This document shows, piece by piece, positions 38,077-50,200 of a DNA stretch of 64,000 nt. Each line of letters opens with the position of its first letter. Within the stretch, counting starts at the first letter, position 1. A model generated the notes under the pieces. The model searched no databases and had not been told where the DNA came from. It was given only the letters and a program-made list of their open reading frames with translations. The stretch spans positions 5,022,001 through 5,086,000 of the forward strand of contig NC_068567.1 in NCBI RefSeq assembly GCF_025698545.1. Direction: 5' to 3'. Position numbers and translations under genes: made by a program. The DNA is from Gossypium raimondii (Eukaryota; Streptophyta; Magnoliopsida; Malvales; Malvaceae).

Positions 38077-41000
38077 CTACCATCTTCGAGCAGTAATAAA
38101 GGGAGTGGAACTGAGATGAGGTGATAGCTTAGGTGATAAATCATCACCTTGGTTTGACAAGCGAGTGCTTGTGGTGAGTGGAAGCTTGTTTTCCAGAGGA
38201 GTCAATGGTAGTGGAGTCAATTGTAGTGGACTCAAGGGGAGATGATTAGTTATCTGCAGACCCTTTGCTGGCCTTAAGCAAGCCAGATGCCCATTGTTGC
38301 ATATTGGCAGTTTACTTGCCTTAACAATGGCTTCATTCTCTTTTGGCACGGGCGCCCCGGTCGGATCCTGCACATGCTGAAGTATGAGTACTTTTGAAGA
38401 CCAGAGACGGTATATTATGAATTGAGTTCTAAGAATAACTTACCCCAAGCACTAGAAAAGTGAATGCTTGATTATCTGCACCGAGATAGATATCGATCAA
38501 CTTCCGGAGATCCGCGAGTGTTGCATCCTTTATAACCTTCAATGTTGTGATAAACTTTCCAGGATTTTCCTTAGATGCTTCCCATTTCACATAAACATCA
38601 ATCTGACCATCAGTGCAGTCAGTAGAGGGGTTTTGGTTCTCCTTTAAGGATGCTGCCATTAAAGCACCTGAGTTTTCCTTGTTCAAACTTTTCACAACAG
38701 AATCATTATCTGAAGCTACCATAACCGAGGACCAATGAGGATCAATGGTTTCAGTTATGGCTGCTTTTGCAGGTGTTGGAGTTCTGATTTGTTGAGAAAG
38801 CTCTCTTTGGTTCCCACAAAGTGTAAAGATGTTTTGGATTCTTAGAAGTCTCAAAGAGTCTGTTTCAGAATCCGACTGTTCAGGTGTCGATTTGAAATCT
38901 TTCTCGTTCGAGCATACCCTTTTTTCCTCTATTATCACCTTCTCCACTTCATTCTCCTCTTCTGTCTCTTCTTCTTCATATACAGTGGTTAGGCCTAGTT
39001 TTGCACCAAACTGTGGGGCAAAGCCATCATGTTTTGCAGACCAAGGATCGGCTTGATTCACAGCTTTGTCCATTTGTTTCACATCATGAACAAATGGTTC
39101 AGGATCAGTCATGTCCAGCTCCATCGACATAACCATCCCCGGAGCCTCATCACCATAAATCCCAACTAGCCTTTTAGCAAAACTGCTTCCATCCAACTCA
39201 TTGGTTGATTCATTCTCCTCAACATTACCATCCCTTGAACTGCATAACTCAAATTCTATCTCTTGCAACCGCTTTCTTAGCATCTCGACTTCTTCTTGCT
39301 GTTGCAGGATTCTTTCCTCCATTCTTCTCCTTTCCATTTCAACAAACTCCTCAGCCATTCGCCTACATTCATCCAGTTTCTTCTCCAACTCAAGTTTTAA
39401 CATCTGTGTTCGTTCATTTACCTTCGAGTTGATTTCATCTTCAGTCACACCAGAACCCGAACCCTTCACTTCCAGAAGGGATCGAAGCGCTGCAACTTCT
39501 TCCTCTTTCTTCACAAGCGCTTTATGTGCCTCATTTCTCTCTCTTTCTCTCTGTTTGTTCTCCATCTGTAGTTTATTTATGAACTGGTCCATTGCTGCAA
39601 GCCTGGATCCTAAATTAACAGCTGATGCAGAATCATCATTTTTGTCCTTCAATGGTGTATGAGGCCCCCTTACAATACACTTTGCTTTTGCTCCATATTC
39701 AAGGGTGCAAATTGTCTTATGCATCTCTTTAGGATCTGGACTAGCACAAAGTATCATTAAAATCTTTGACTGATCATCCTCAAATGAATCCTGGGGAAAC
39801 AAACAAACAAAAAAAGAAACATTATGAACCTATGCTACTTGGACTCAGGAATGTGCTGGAAACGGGTTTTGGACACTAGTACTTTACCTGGAGCAACATT
39901 GTCAACTTACTATCTCTGAAAGGCACATGAGAATCTCCATTTGCAATGGATTCAACAACTCTTTTAAGTGCAATGTTTCCCTGGTTTATCTTTGCAGTCT
40001 GCATTTTTGCCTCAAATCCAACTTGACCAGCTTGATCAATATTTTCAGAACCTGCCATGTCCACAAGCATAAGCCTTCCTCCAACAGTTGGAACATCAAG
40101 AATTATCTGTGAAGATTTTAAAAAATGTTATTAAAAAAAGGATCATCTGCAAGACCACCTAATAATTCTTTTTAAAAAATAGTGAAATTGATACCATGCA
40201 GTGACTTCTAGAACTTCTATCATTACAGAGTGTACTTTTAACAATTCTTCTCTTCTCTACTTTCTGAATCTCTTTTGAAATCTTTCCAGCTTCACTTCCT
40301 GAGAGGAAAGTAGCATTCTTTGCTTTCTTTCCCATTACTTCCAGTTTCACCTGTCGTATACAATTCACACCATTAATAACACTAACAAGCTAGGAAGCCC
40401 GGACAAGAACACGCAATACGGAAATTTCTAAAAAAAAAATTAGGACACAGATAGGCTGAGACCATTCATGACATGAATTAAGTTTAACTTATAGCATCTC
40501 AATGTCATTTTTATTGAACCAGATAATGAAGCTGTTTCATTGAATAATCAACTTAAATCTTATATGAACCCTGCAAAATGTGAACTAAAAGACCAACAAT
40601 GAACAACAAATTTAAACACAAAAAACTTACCTTAGATCCATTGCCTTTAGGCCATCCAATTCCAAAACCACCTCCACCATTACTAGACAAAAGATCATAA
40701 ATTTCCTCATTATAAATCTCCAAAACAGTAACTTGAACAAAAGTTCCTCCACTGTCATCTTCCCCAACATCTCCCAATATATCTTTCAAAGACCTATAAA
40801 CTATCCCAGGCTGCTTCAAACACCCAAACATCGTGTGACTCTTCCCGGCACCGGTAGGTCCGTACATCATAATCGTACACTTAGCTCCCATTTTAACCCC
40901 ATTGATTCTCGACTGAACAAACTTTTTATAAAAAGTATCAAGATCCTCTTCTTCTGAAGAAGAAATCCCATCTAGGGTAAAATCCCGATACCCAATATCA

Positions 41001-41242
41001 GCCCTCACACGGAGAGTCTTGTTATCGGGATTTATATGGAGATAGGAGATGGGGTTTTTGTCTTTTTGCTCGCCGGGATAGTTCCTTATCCTGCCGATTA
41101 CTTCCACCGGGTGTTCCCCCGGTGGGTGTTGTTCAATTGCTGGGTTGTTTCTTGTTGAAGTGAAGTTGAGACGGTGTTTGGATTGAGGTGTTCTCATCTG
41201 GGTTTGGTTTAGTTTCGAAGAAGAAGATGGCGTTGGAGCCAT
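38077..41242 (-). CDS. KIN10A: Kinesin-10A, phragmoplast-associated kinesin PAKRP2
   Basis: Exons in transcript order: 40631-41242, 40195-40350, 39888-40106, 38444-39790, 38077-38367; 874 aa. The N-terminal motor (about residues 45-371) has the P-loop GPTGAGKS (128-135), switch I NDRSSRSH (247-254) and switch II DMAGSE (272-277; Met replaces the usual Leu). A coiled coil rich in Lys/Glu/Arg follows (about 385-500, with RMAEEFVEMERRRMEERI), then an acidic linker. A conserved C-terminal module lies at about 726-801, and the protein ends HLSSTPFITARRW. The match to Arabidopsis PAKRP2 (At4g14330, recalled) covers the whole protein. That motor associates with Golgi-derived vesicles in the phragmoplast during cytokinesis. 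The promoter carries AACGG cores. Confidence 0.95.
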
Positions 41243-41426
41243 TGTTTTTTACTGTGTTTTAGTTCTTCAAGATGATGATGATGATACGGAAGAAAGAAAC
41301 GAAAATGGAGATTTTTTTTTTTTTTTGAGTTGTTCAAGATTATGATTGTTCTTGAAAAAAGGAAAAAGGAAAACGAAAGTAGAAAAGGGAAGGGTTTCGA
41401 GTGGCAGTTTCGAAATTAAAAGTACG

Positions 41427-41456
41427 AAAATAGCCGTTATAGTCAACGGCTATTTT
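41427..41456 (-). promoter_or_regulatory. AACGG palindrome, MSA-like, upstream of KIN10A
   Basis: Perfect 12-bp arms, aaaatagccgtt (41427-41438) and aacggctatttt (41445-41456), surround a 6-bp centre. Each arm carries AACGG, the core of the M-phase-specific activator bound by MYB3R factors. It lies about 185-215 bp upstream of the start codon of a cytokinesis kinesin. The flanking bases do not fully match the long MSA consensus. Confidence 0.6.
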
Positions 41457-41968
41457 TCTTTTAATAGGTGGTGAAGTTTAAAATGCCCGACCGTTTGGTA
41501 CTTGATGATAGAGTGGGGTTATTTGCTGGGCCGGGTTTCAAGTTCGGATCTGGTTGGATCCATCTAAATGTCTCATTTTATTGTTTTAATAAATAATTTT
41601 ATATTGTTTATACATTTTATAATTAAGTTTAATTTTTTTCTTTAAAATAATTTAATTTAAATTCGGATAAAACCAAACCGGCTTGAAACAAAAAAATATC
41701 ACCTTAACCAGCCCAAAACAAGTTGGTCAATTGGGAAGTGGAACACTTTACTTGTAAATAGATCTACTTTTTTTTCTTTTCTTTTTTTAAGATTTTTTAT
41801 ATGAATAATCATTTTGTAAATTGGTAATTAAATTTTTAAAAAATGCCAATTATTCTCTTTAAATTTTTTTAAATTTAGATCGAACTATATTAAATAAACC
41901 CCAAAACAAAATCAAAATAAAACAAAAGAGAATAGGCCGAAAACTAGCCTTAATCCAAAAGCATCTAT
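41457..41968. other. AT-rich intergenic DNA upstream of KIN10A
   Basis: No coding signal. It lies between the kinesin promoter and a probable solo LTR. Confidence 0.5.
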
Positions 41969-44224
41969 TGTAACACTCCTATACCCGGTTCGACTGAAGG
42001 AACCTGATATAGGAATATTAAATTTGATGCTAAAGTGATTTTGGCTAATCACTAATATATTTGAACCTAAAATAAATAAATTTTTATAATTTATATTTTA
42101 GTCCCTACTACTTAGAACACACTTGATCTTCCTAATGTACATGTCATTCTATTCAAAATTTTGAAACGTACCCTCTTGGTACTTGGAGATGTGATGAGAT
42201 GGATGCTCACAACTTCAATTACAACTCTTCAAAATCACTGTACCTAATCTGGGCACGGAAAACAAAATTGTACGCTGAGTAAAAACTCAGTGGTATTTCT
42301 ATAATTCGAATATTTAAAGATAATATAATATAATAGACATAATTAAATTATAAGGACATATTAATGTCTAGTATCATAACTACTATTTTTCATTTGTTAA
42401 ACAATATCCTAATTCACACAATTGTTATATAAAGGGTTATTCACATATCAAACCATATTTATTCGTACAATGGCATCAGTCATGCAATACTCAATTCGTG
42501 AATACATTATTTCATACCATACTCAATTCTCATCATTTGCTATATAATAGTTTTTCACAACATGATACGCATGTCATTTAAACAAAAAAAAATTGTTCAT
42601 TCCATATCCAATTCATTAATACACAATTCATGTGTCTCAATCCATATTTCAAATCACTGTCTCGTTTTCATTCCACATACAATATCATCCAATATCAATT
42701 ATAGTGTCATTTCAATTAATTTCTCCTATTAACGCGACTCGGACTCGGACGAATACACGGATCCAACCAAAACACACCAGTTTGGCACCCAGTGCCTCAT
42801 CGGATAATTCGAAGTAATAAATTGACACCTAGTGTCTCATCGGCTAAACTGAAGTAAATTGGCACCCAGTGCCTCATCGAATTAATTCGAAGTAGTAAAT
42901 TGACACCCAGTGTCTCATCAACTCGAAGTCAAAGAAATCCCTGAACTCTTCCAATCCTATGGCATGTCATCTATATCCGACTTAGCCCGATACAGTTAAT
43001 AGGGTTCCAATTTACTTTTCAAATAAGACCAATATTCATTTCAATTCAAATAATTAATATATTCAATATATATATATACTAATTCAATCCATTCAATCAA
43101 TTTAAATTCAATTCAATGATAAAGTGTCAAATATTCACCTCAATACTTACCATATGCATTAAATAAAAAATACAACAAATAATAACTAAGTTCGATTATA
43201 GAAATACAAATCGTAAATTCGAGCTATTCCTCATCGACTTTATATTTTCCCTTTTAGTCGAGGGTTTAGGTATGACTTTAGCTACAGAATTAAAACAATT
43301 AAAATTCATTAATACAACACAATTCAATCTCATATTTAATATTTCAATTTTTACTCAATATTTTCCTAAATTCTAATTTAGTCCCTAAACCGAGACTAAC
43401 TTTATTTCTTTACATTTATTTCTTTATTTTCATACAAATTCCACTTTAAACTAAAATTAACTCTCTATTTTCACTTAAATCCCTAAATTTCAAATTTTTC
43501 ATAATTTAGTCCCTATTACTCAAAATTTACAATTTATTCTACAATTCAATCCTTTTTATTTCTAACTTAAAATCTATCAATTTAATCTCTAATACTAAAA
43601 TTATTCAACATTAACAACACTTAAAAACTAAATAATTTCTAAAATTTCGACATGAGTCGAGTAGTATTTAACACCAAGATTCCAAAAATATAAAAATTAT
43701 AAGAAAAAGGACTAAATTAACTAACTAATTGAACTTTTAAACTTTGAAGCACTTAAGACCCTTCGTCTCCTTCTTCTTTCTTCCCCTTTCCCTTTTTCTT
43801 TTCTTTCTTTTCCTTTCTGTTTCGTTTTGCTTGTCTTTCTTTTTTTTCTTTTTCTTTTATTTATTTGTTTTATTATCTTATAATATATAATATATATACT
43901 TAATAATTAAGTAAGTATAATTTAATATAATATATATTAAATTTACATATTTTAAACTTATGTTGCCTCATTAATAAAAAAATGGCATAATTGTTTCTTT
44001 AGTCCTTTTAATTTTTCTTTAATCTATAATTCAACTTTCACCCTATATGCAACTTAGTCCTTTTACCTAATTACTCTTAATTCAAGCAAATTCTCTTAAC
44101 CAAGACCTAATTAACTACACAACTAGCTTCGTAAATGTTTTTAATAAATATTTACTAGTCTAATTTACGGGAACGGAGTCTCGGGAATACACTTTTCGAC
44201 ACCACTGACTATCGAGTCGTTACA
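41969..44224 (+). mobile_element. Probable third solo LTR, Ty3/gypsy-like
   Basis: Starts TGTAACACTCC and ends GAGTCGTTACA, the same TGTAAC/GTTACA terminal form as the outer LTR at 18,407. It is about 2.26 kb, close to that LTR without its nested insertion (2.18 kb). No internal coding domains. Unlike the other two, its flanking pentamers (tctat and attac) are not a matching duplication, so it may be older or rearranged. A short tandem-repeat array lies inside at 42,781-42,930. Confidence 0.7.
42781..42930. repeat. Alternating tandem repeat, about 40 bp x 4
   Basis: Four units share 'cacccagtgcctcatcg' or its variant 'cacccagtgtctcatc', followed by 'tcgaagtaa' or similar. Units alternate between GGCACC...GCC and GACACC...GTC types, suggesting duplication as a dimer of about 78 bp. 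Repeats of this kind sit inside the LTR. Confidence 0.8.
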
Positions 44225-45314
44225 ATTACAGGAAAAGGAAAGTAAAAAAACAACAAAAAGACTCGGTCCAATTCAAAAATGGATTGTCACCTATTTCAAG
44301 CTTTTCTAGAAAGCTCATTAGTCCTCTGTTGTCGGTTACAGTTCTCCGAGGCTCACAATGAGTCTTCTCCAAAATCACCATCCATTGTTCTCCTCAATCT
44401 TCAGAAACCTAAAACACTCTTCAATTAATTTTTTAATTTTTAGATACAGCTTAACAATGCATAATTAAATTTTTTAATCCAACTTATAAAATTAATAAAA
44501 ATTCACTATATGTGCATAAAATTAATAAAATTTCACTATATGTGCATCTATTAATCTTTGTATTTGCAATTGTACTGATATTTCTACTTTGAGCCTTATA
44601 GGTTTTATCTTGTTATCACCTTAAAGGGAGACGTCCTCTCCTCATAAAACGTATATGACTCTCGATGGAAATGGAGATAAAACCCTAACACAAAGCAACA
44701 TTTTTTATTATTGAGGACTTATCGGTTACCTAAAAAACAACATTTCGAAATTTTTTTCAAAAAATTGTCCCCTCAATAGTAATAATTTTATTATTTAATT
44801 TAAATTTGAATCAAGTGATATTATCTAACTAGATTTAATTATTGTTGGGCGAATTGCAATATTCTTATAATTTGGGTATATTTATATAAAATTTATTTTT
44901 TGTGAACTAATAAACAAGTAGGCAACGTGGACTTTGACTGCAGTTTTCACCATTCTTGTAAATGCCCATACATTATGATATTATTAAAAATGGGATGATT
45001 ATTATTAATTATATTGACAGTGAAATTACGGGAAGTTGTCATTTGTCCCTTTTAATTAGTTTTTATTTGTTAATATTTTTTCGCTTGTGAAAGGTTTTTT
45101 AGAAATTGCATTGCGAGTGTGCAAAACAATTTTGTATTGTTAAAAAAAATTATTACTATGGTTTTTTTTTTTACTTTTAAAATTTTAAAAAATTGCAACT
45201 TAAAATCAGCTTCAACACTTTATTTATTCAATTTTGGGCAAAATACTAAAAAAGCCAAATTTTTTTTAATTTATTGAAATAGACTCGGTATTTTATTATT
45301 TACCGGAATGGGCC

Positions 45315-45520
45315 ATTTTCCCATAAATCGCGTTCACGTAAGCGCGAAGTCAGGGGATATGTCAGCAAATCGCATCCACGTCAACTCGCTATGCTGACGT
45401 AGCAACAAAGCGCGTTCTTGAAACCGCGATTTGTGTCCACGTCATCAAAGCGCGCTGACGTGGACACGATTTGTTGTCACGTTGCGCGCTCTTGGGGACG
45501 CAATTTCGCCGTGTTTCCCA
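45315..45520. repeat. CpG/ACGT-rich patch
   Basis: A GC-rich island about 200 bp long in an AT-rich desert. It has repeated GCGCG words and at least four TGACGT/ACGTCA cores (for example gctgacgtagc, ccacgtcatc, gctgacgtgg). It looks like the remnant of a dispersed repeat; no ends were identified. Confidence 0.6.
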
Positions 45521-46663
45521 TGTTAGATTTTTTTGGGTTTATCGGATTTTAAGAGAAAAAAAAAACGTCAGCTAAAAAAAATCGATTAGAAAAAAGATTT
45601 AGCTACCAAAATTAAAACTGTTTCTTTAAAATAGCATTCATTCCATTTATTTAAGTGATGATAATTTGACCATATACCATCTCCTCTTTTTATAGAAAAA
45701 AATTGTTTAATTATTTCAAATTATAATTTTGCTTTGTGGATGTGAAAATCGGTGTAGTCCTTCAGATTGATTGTTGGTTGCGATTTCTCCAATATTTTTG
45801 TAATTTTATTTTGTTTTTAATTTCAATCCACATTATTATGGTTTTGTCTACAGTTTCGTGATTTTATTTTGTCCATAGTTTTGTGATTTTATTTTGACCA
45901 CTCTTATATAGGTGGTTTTACTTTTAATTTTTAATCATGTTCTTACGTGTATGTGAGATTTGCTAGTGCCGCCAAACCTATTAGGAATTGTTTTCAAAGG
46001 GTTTTATCATGATAGATCATAATGATTATGATAAATTGAAAATGATGAGGAGAATGATAGACCATTTGGGACTTAGTCTTTTGTACATCAATGATGCAAT
46101 GGGTTTATTGAGACTTTTAACAATATTTTATTGGTTAATCGGTGTTCATTGTCAGGTTAATTTGATGAGAGCGCAAAGTTCAACGATTTTATCAAGTTGA
46201 TATATATCTGGTTTGTTTTTGAATTAGTCCAATGTTATAATTAGTGTCAATTTATCCTTTTTTTTTAGATTACTTTGCAGACATGACATTTATACATTAA
46301 TTTATAATAATTTATTTATCAATTGTACTATGTGACACGTATTTGTATTATTATTATTCATGATTCTTACTAATAATAATATTTTCTTAAAACAAAATAT
46401 GATAAATTCTAGGCATTAGAATTCATCACTATTGACACCCATGAACCCAAACTTATCATACACCATACACAACATTCTAGTTGATGATTATTTTAAAATT
46501 TGGTAGATTAAAAGAATTTTAATTCTATAGATTTGAGTGCTTAGTGAAAAAATTAGACTAAATCTTTGTAACTAATGAGAAAAATTACTTCACTTAAAAA
46601 TGAGAAGGGCTTTAATGGATAAAAATGTATATTAGGGTTTATTTAATTATAAAATAAGTATAA

Positions 46664-46798
46664 GATTTGTTTAATTTAAAATTTAAAATATATTTAAAAT
46701 ATCTATAGATGTCTAATATATAAATACTATAGAAATCAAAGAAAAAAAGCATATATAGATATATTAAATATATTTTAAAATTAAAATTAAACAAATTT
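46664..46798. repeat. AT-rich inverted repeat (hairpin / MITE-like)
   Basis: The arms 46,664-46,710 and 46,751-46,798 are near-perfect reverse complements (a handful of mismatches over about 47 bp) with a loop of about 40 bp. It could be a small MITE. It is AT-rich, so some pairing is expected by chance, but the arm length exceeds that. Confidence 0.65.
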
Positions 46799-47126
46799 TA
46801 GAAATAATGATAAATATCAAAATTACACATAGACTGTAACGTCATTTTATATTTATATGTTGCGAGATACAAATAATTATATTAATTTAATGTAAAAATA
46901 AATTGGTGTATTTATTTAAATGTGTATAGTTGAATCACAATCAAAGTTGTAAGTATACATTGAACGGCAATTAAAGATTCATGTGTATAATTGTACAAAA
47001 TTAAAATTAATGTACCAAATTGCACAATAAAGTAAAGTTTATGTCCAATTAAGAGTTTTATCCCTTAGAAAAAGAAAGAAAGAAATTAAAAATGAGAATA
47101 TTCCCAAAAATTCAAAATAGCATTCA

Positions 47127-47134
47127 TTTCCCGC
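47127..47134 (+). promoter_or_regulatory. E2F-type site upstream of the WD40 gene
   Basis: TTTCCCGC matches the plant E2F consensus TTTSSCGC exactly. It lies about 113 bp before the ATG at 47,247, a position typical of functional E2F sites in S-phase genes. Confidence 0.55.
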
Positions 47135-47246
47135 CCAAAAATTCAAACTTTAAGTTCTGAAAAGATCATTTCTCAGTTCTAAATTTCTAAAGTATCCGTT
47201 TCAATTTACTGTTAATTTATTTAATCCTCAAAAGCTAAAGAGAAAA

Positions 47247-50200
47247 ATGTCATCGTCGTCGGCTCGCCGGCAAAGAGACTTAATCGCCGGCAAACAGAGA
47301 CCTGCAAAAAACCTGAACCCAATCTCCGACTCCACTCCGACCCTCAAAAAAACATCTTCCGGAAAAGAAAACCCACGACCCAGCAGTCTTTCTCGGGCTT
47401 CCGTGGTGACCCAGAAGCCCAAAATCCGGCCTGTCCCACGCGTCGAGAAGGCGGCGGCGGTTGGTGGCTCCGACAGTGAAGGCCAGGTGCGGTGGTCCAC
47501 TTCATCGGCGCCAAGAGGTAGGAGTCAGAGCCCATCTGAATTTGTTAGGGTCTTTTCTGATTTGAAAAAAGATAGGGTTTCAATCGATAGGGAAAAGAAG
47601 GGTTTTAGGGATTCAACAGGTAGAGGTAACAAAGAAAATGGTGGGTTTAGGGAGAGTTTGGTGATGAAAGTGAAGGAAAATGAGGGGAAAGTAAAAGGGG
47701 TTAGGGTTTCAGATGGGAATTGTAAAAAAGATGCTAAATTTAGCTCTGATTTGGGAAAACCAAATGGTGATAACATCCAAAACGAGGGTTTTGGGGCTTT
47801 TAATGAAAAGGGTATTTCAGATTTTGATTCAGAACTTGGAGCTTGTATTAGGGTTGATGAGAAATGTGACGCAAAGTTTCTAAAAGAGAAGTCTTTAAGT
47901 GATGGAAAGAGCTTGGTGATTTCAAAAGAGAAGGACTTGAGTGTGCAAGAGAGTGAAGGGAGTGGGGCTGCCATTAAATATCCAAGCAAACTTCATGAAA
48001 AGCTTGCTTTTCTAGAAGGGAAGGTGAAGAGGATTGCTTCAGATATTAAGAGGACTAAAGAGATACTTGATATGAACAATCCTGATGCCTCAAAGGTGAT
48101 CCTTTCAGATATTCAGGACAAGATTTCTGGTATCGAGAAGGCTATGGGTAATGTTGTGAGTGATTCAAATTGTAAATCGAGCAGTTCGAAAGGTTCTGGA
48201 GATGAAGAAGTGAGTACTAAAGAAGCTGATGGCAGTCAGAGTAGGCGGGTGGTGGGTAATGTTAAGATTTCTGTTAAAGATTTGAATAGTGAAGAGTTGG
48301 AAGCTAGATTGTTTCCTCATCACAAATTGCTTAGAAACCGCACATCATTGAAGGAACCATCAGGGAGCTCTCAAAGTCACGAACCCTCTGATGCCATAGA
48401 ATCTGGTTGTAAAATAAGGGATGAAAAGAAGTTATTGAGTTCCATTGAGGATAATCCAATAGCTTTGGAGTTCTTGGCTTCACTTGATAAGCAAAGTCAA
48501 GTCACCACAAGGAATGAGCTGGCTACTATGGAGAATTCTGATACTCAAGATATGGATGGTGGTGGTGGTTCAGGTGCACAAGGGCCTTCGAAAAACTTAT
48601 TTGTGAAGCATGGTGTCGAGTTCAATCTTGAATCAGATGAGATACTTGAGGACTTTGATGACCAGGAGAACAGGCCAACTGCTGTTATTGATGAGGAGTC
48701 TGAAGATCCTAGCATTTATCCGCTCAATGAAATTGGCCCTAAGATGTCAACTGGAGGATGGTTTGTGTCAGAAGGAGAGGCAGCTCTTCTTGCTCATGAT
48801 GATGGATCATGTTCCTTTTATGACATTACTAATTGTGAGGTATTCTTCCTTGTACCTGTCTGAAGTTATTTTTATGTTCCATATTAGTATTCTGTATTCA
48901 ACTATCAAATTGTCTGATGTTCTCTGTCGTTTCATGATAGTGATCTGAGCATAATATCGTATTTCTTATCTCTGCTTGATGATTTGTGTTCCTTCTGATT
49001 ATTTGAATGTCTCTATTGCTATCTTCATTCTGTTAAATTCAATGGACTTAACTCGGAATCTCATTTCAATTTCATTAATAAATCAAATTCTTTTGCATCT
49101 TTATACTAATTGAGCGTGTTGATAAAAAAAACGGAGTCATAGACACAACTGAATGTACAATTTCTTAAAATGATGGTCACTTGTTTTTTCAGGAGAAGGC
49201 TATCTACAAGCCTCCAGTAGGTATCTCACCTAATATATGGAGGGATTGTTGGATTATTCGTGCTCCCAGTGCAGATGGTTGTTCTGGGAGATATGTTGTG
49301 GCTGCATCCGCTGGCAATTCCTTAGAATCAGGATTCTGCTCATGGGATTTCTATAGCAAAGAGGTGCGAGCTTTCCACACCGAGCACAGGGAAATGGCTT
49401 CAAGAACGGTACTTGGTCCCTTACCAAACAATGCTTTGTATAGAAGAAATGCTTTGTGTAATAGTTTGTCACCTGAAACTCAGCAGTGGTGGTATAAACC
49501 ATTGGGCCCTCTTATGGTCGCTACCGCCAGCACTCAGAAAGTTGTCAAAGTATATGACATCCGTGATGGTGAAGAAATTATGAAGTGGGAGGTCCAGAAG
49601 CCTGTATTGACAATGGATTATTCAAGTCCACTGCAGTGGAGAAACCGAGGGAAGGTAGTGGTAGCCGAAGCAGAAATGATATCTGTCTGGGATGTGAACT
49701 CTTTACATCCTCAGACAGTACTATCAGTCTCTTCATCTGGTCGAAAAATCTCTGCTCTTCATGTAAATAACACTGATGCTGAGATAGGTGGAGGGGTTAG
49801 GCAAAGGTTAGAACTTTATCCCATGTTGTTGTTTATCATGTCTTATTATTTCTACAACGGTTGTTTTCTAGTTTCCCAGCATAATATTTTGTGTATGGAT
49901 CCTAATGTTTGCAAAATTTGGATTGCAGAGTAAGTTCATCAGAGGCTGAAGGAAATGATGGTGTATTCTGCACTGCAGATTCTATTAATATCTTGGATTT
50001 TCGCCATCCATCTGGTATAGGTGCGAAAATAGCAAAAGTTGGTGTTAATGTGCATTCTGTTTTCTCCCGTGGGGATATGGTCTTTCTTGGATGCACAAAT
50101 GTAAAGCCATCAGGGAAAAAACAGCCTTGTTCTCAAGTGCAACAATTCTCGTTGCGCAAACAAAGGCTCTTCACTACTTATTCTTTGCCTGAATCTAATG

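Larger units (their letters stand above)
44225..47126. other. Intergenic region upstream of the WD40 gene
   Basis: About 2.9 kb of mostly AT-rich sequence with no convincing gene. It contains a CpG-rich patch (45,315-45,520), a two-copy 25-bp tandem repeat starting near 45,842 and 45,867, a small open frame of 70 codons at 45,988-46,200 not accepted as a gene, and an AT-rich hairpin (46,664-46,798). Confidence 0.5.

Noticed and set aside
39201-39662. Plus-strand open frame opposite the kinesin coiled coil
   Set aside because: It is a shadow of the kinesin exon; the Ser/Cys-rich product mirrors the Glu/Arg-rich coiled coil.
42781-42930. CRISPR-like array
   Set aside because: Units are imperfect and directly adjacent, with no unique spacers, inside a plant LTR; this is an ordinary tandem repeat.
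45988-46200. 70-codon open frame in the KIN10A-WD40 gap
   Set aside because: Short, isolated, in repeat-rich DNA, with no recognisable domain; could be a fragment of a captured or transposon sequence, but this cannot be shown.
47525-47989. Minus-strand open frame of 154 codons opposite the WD40 gene's first exon
   Set aside because: Shadow of the long first exon; its Ser/Phe/Pro composition is the complement of the Lys/Glu/Ser-rich sense protein.
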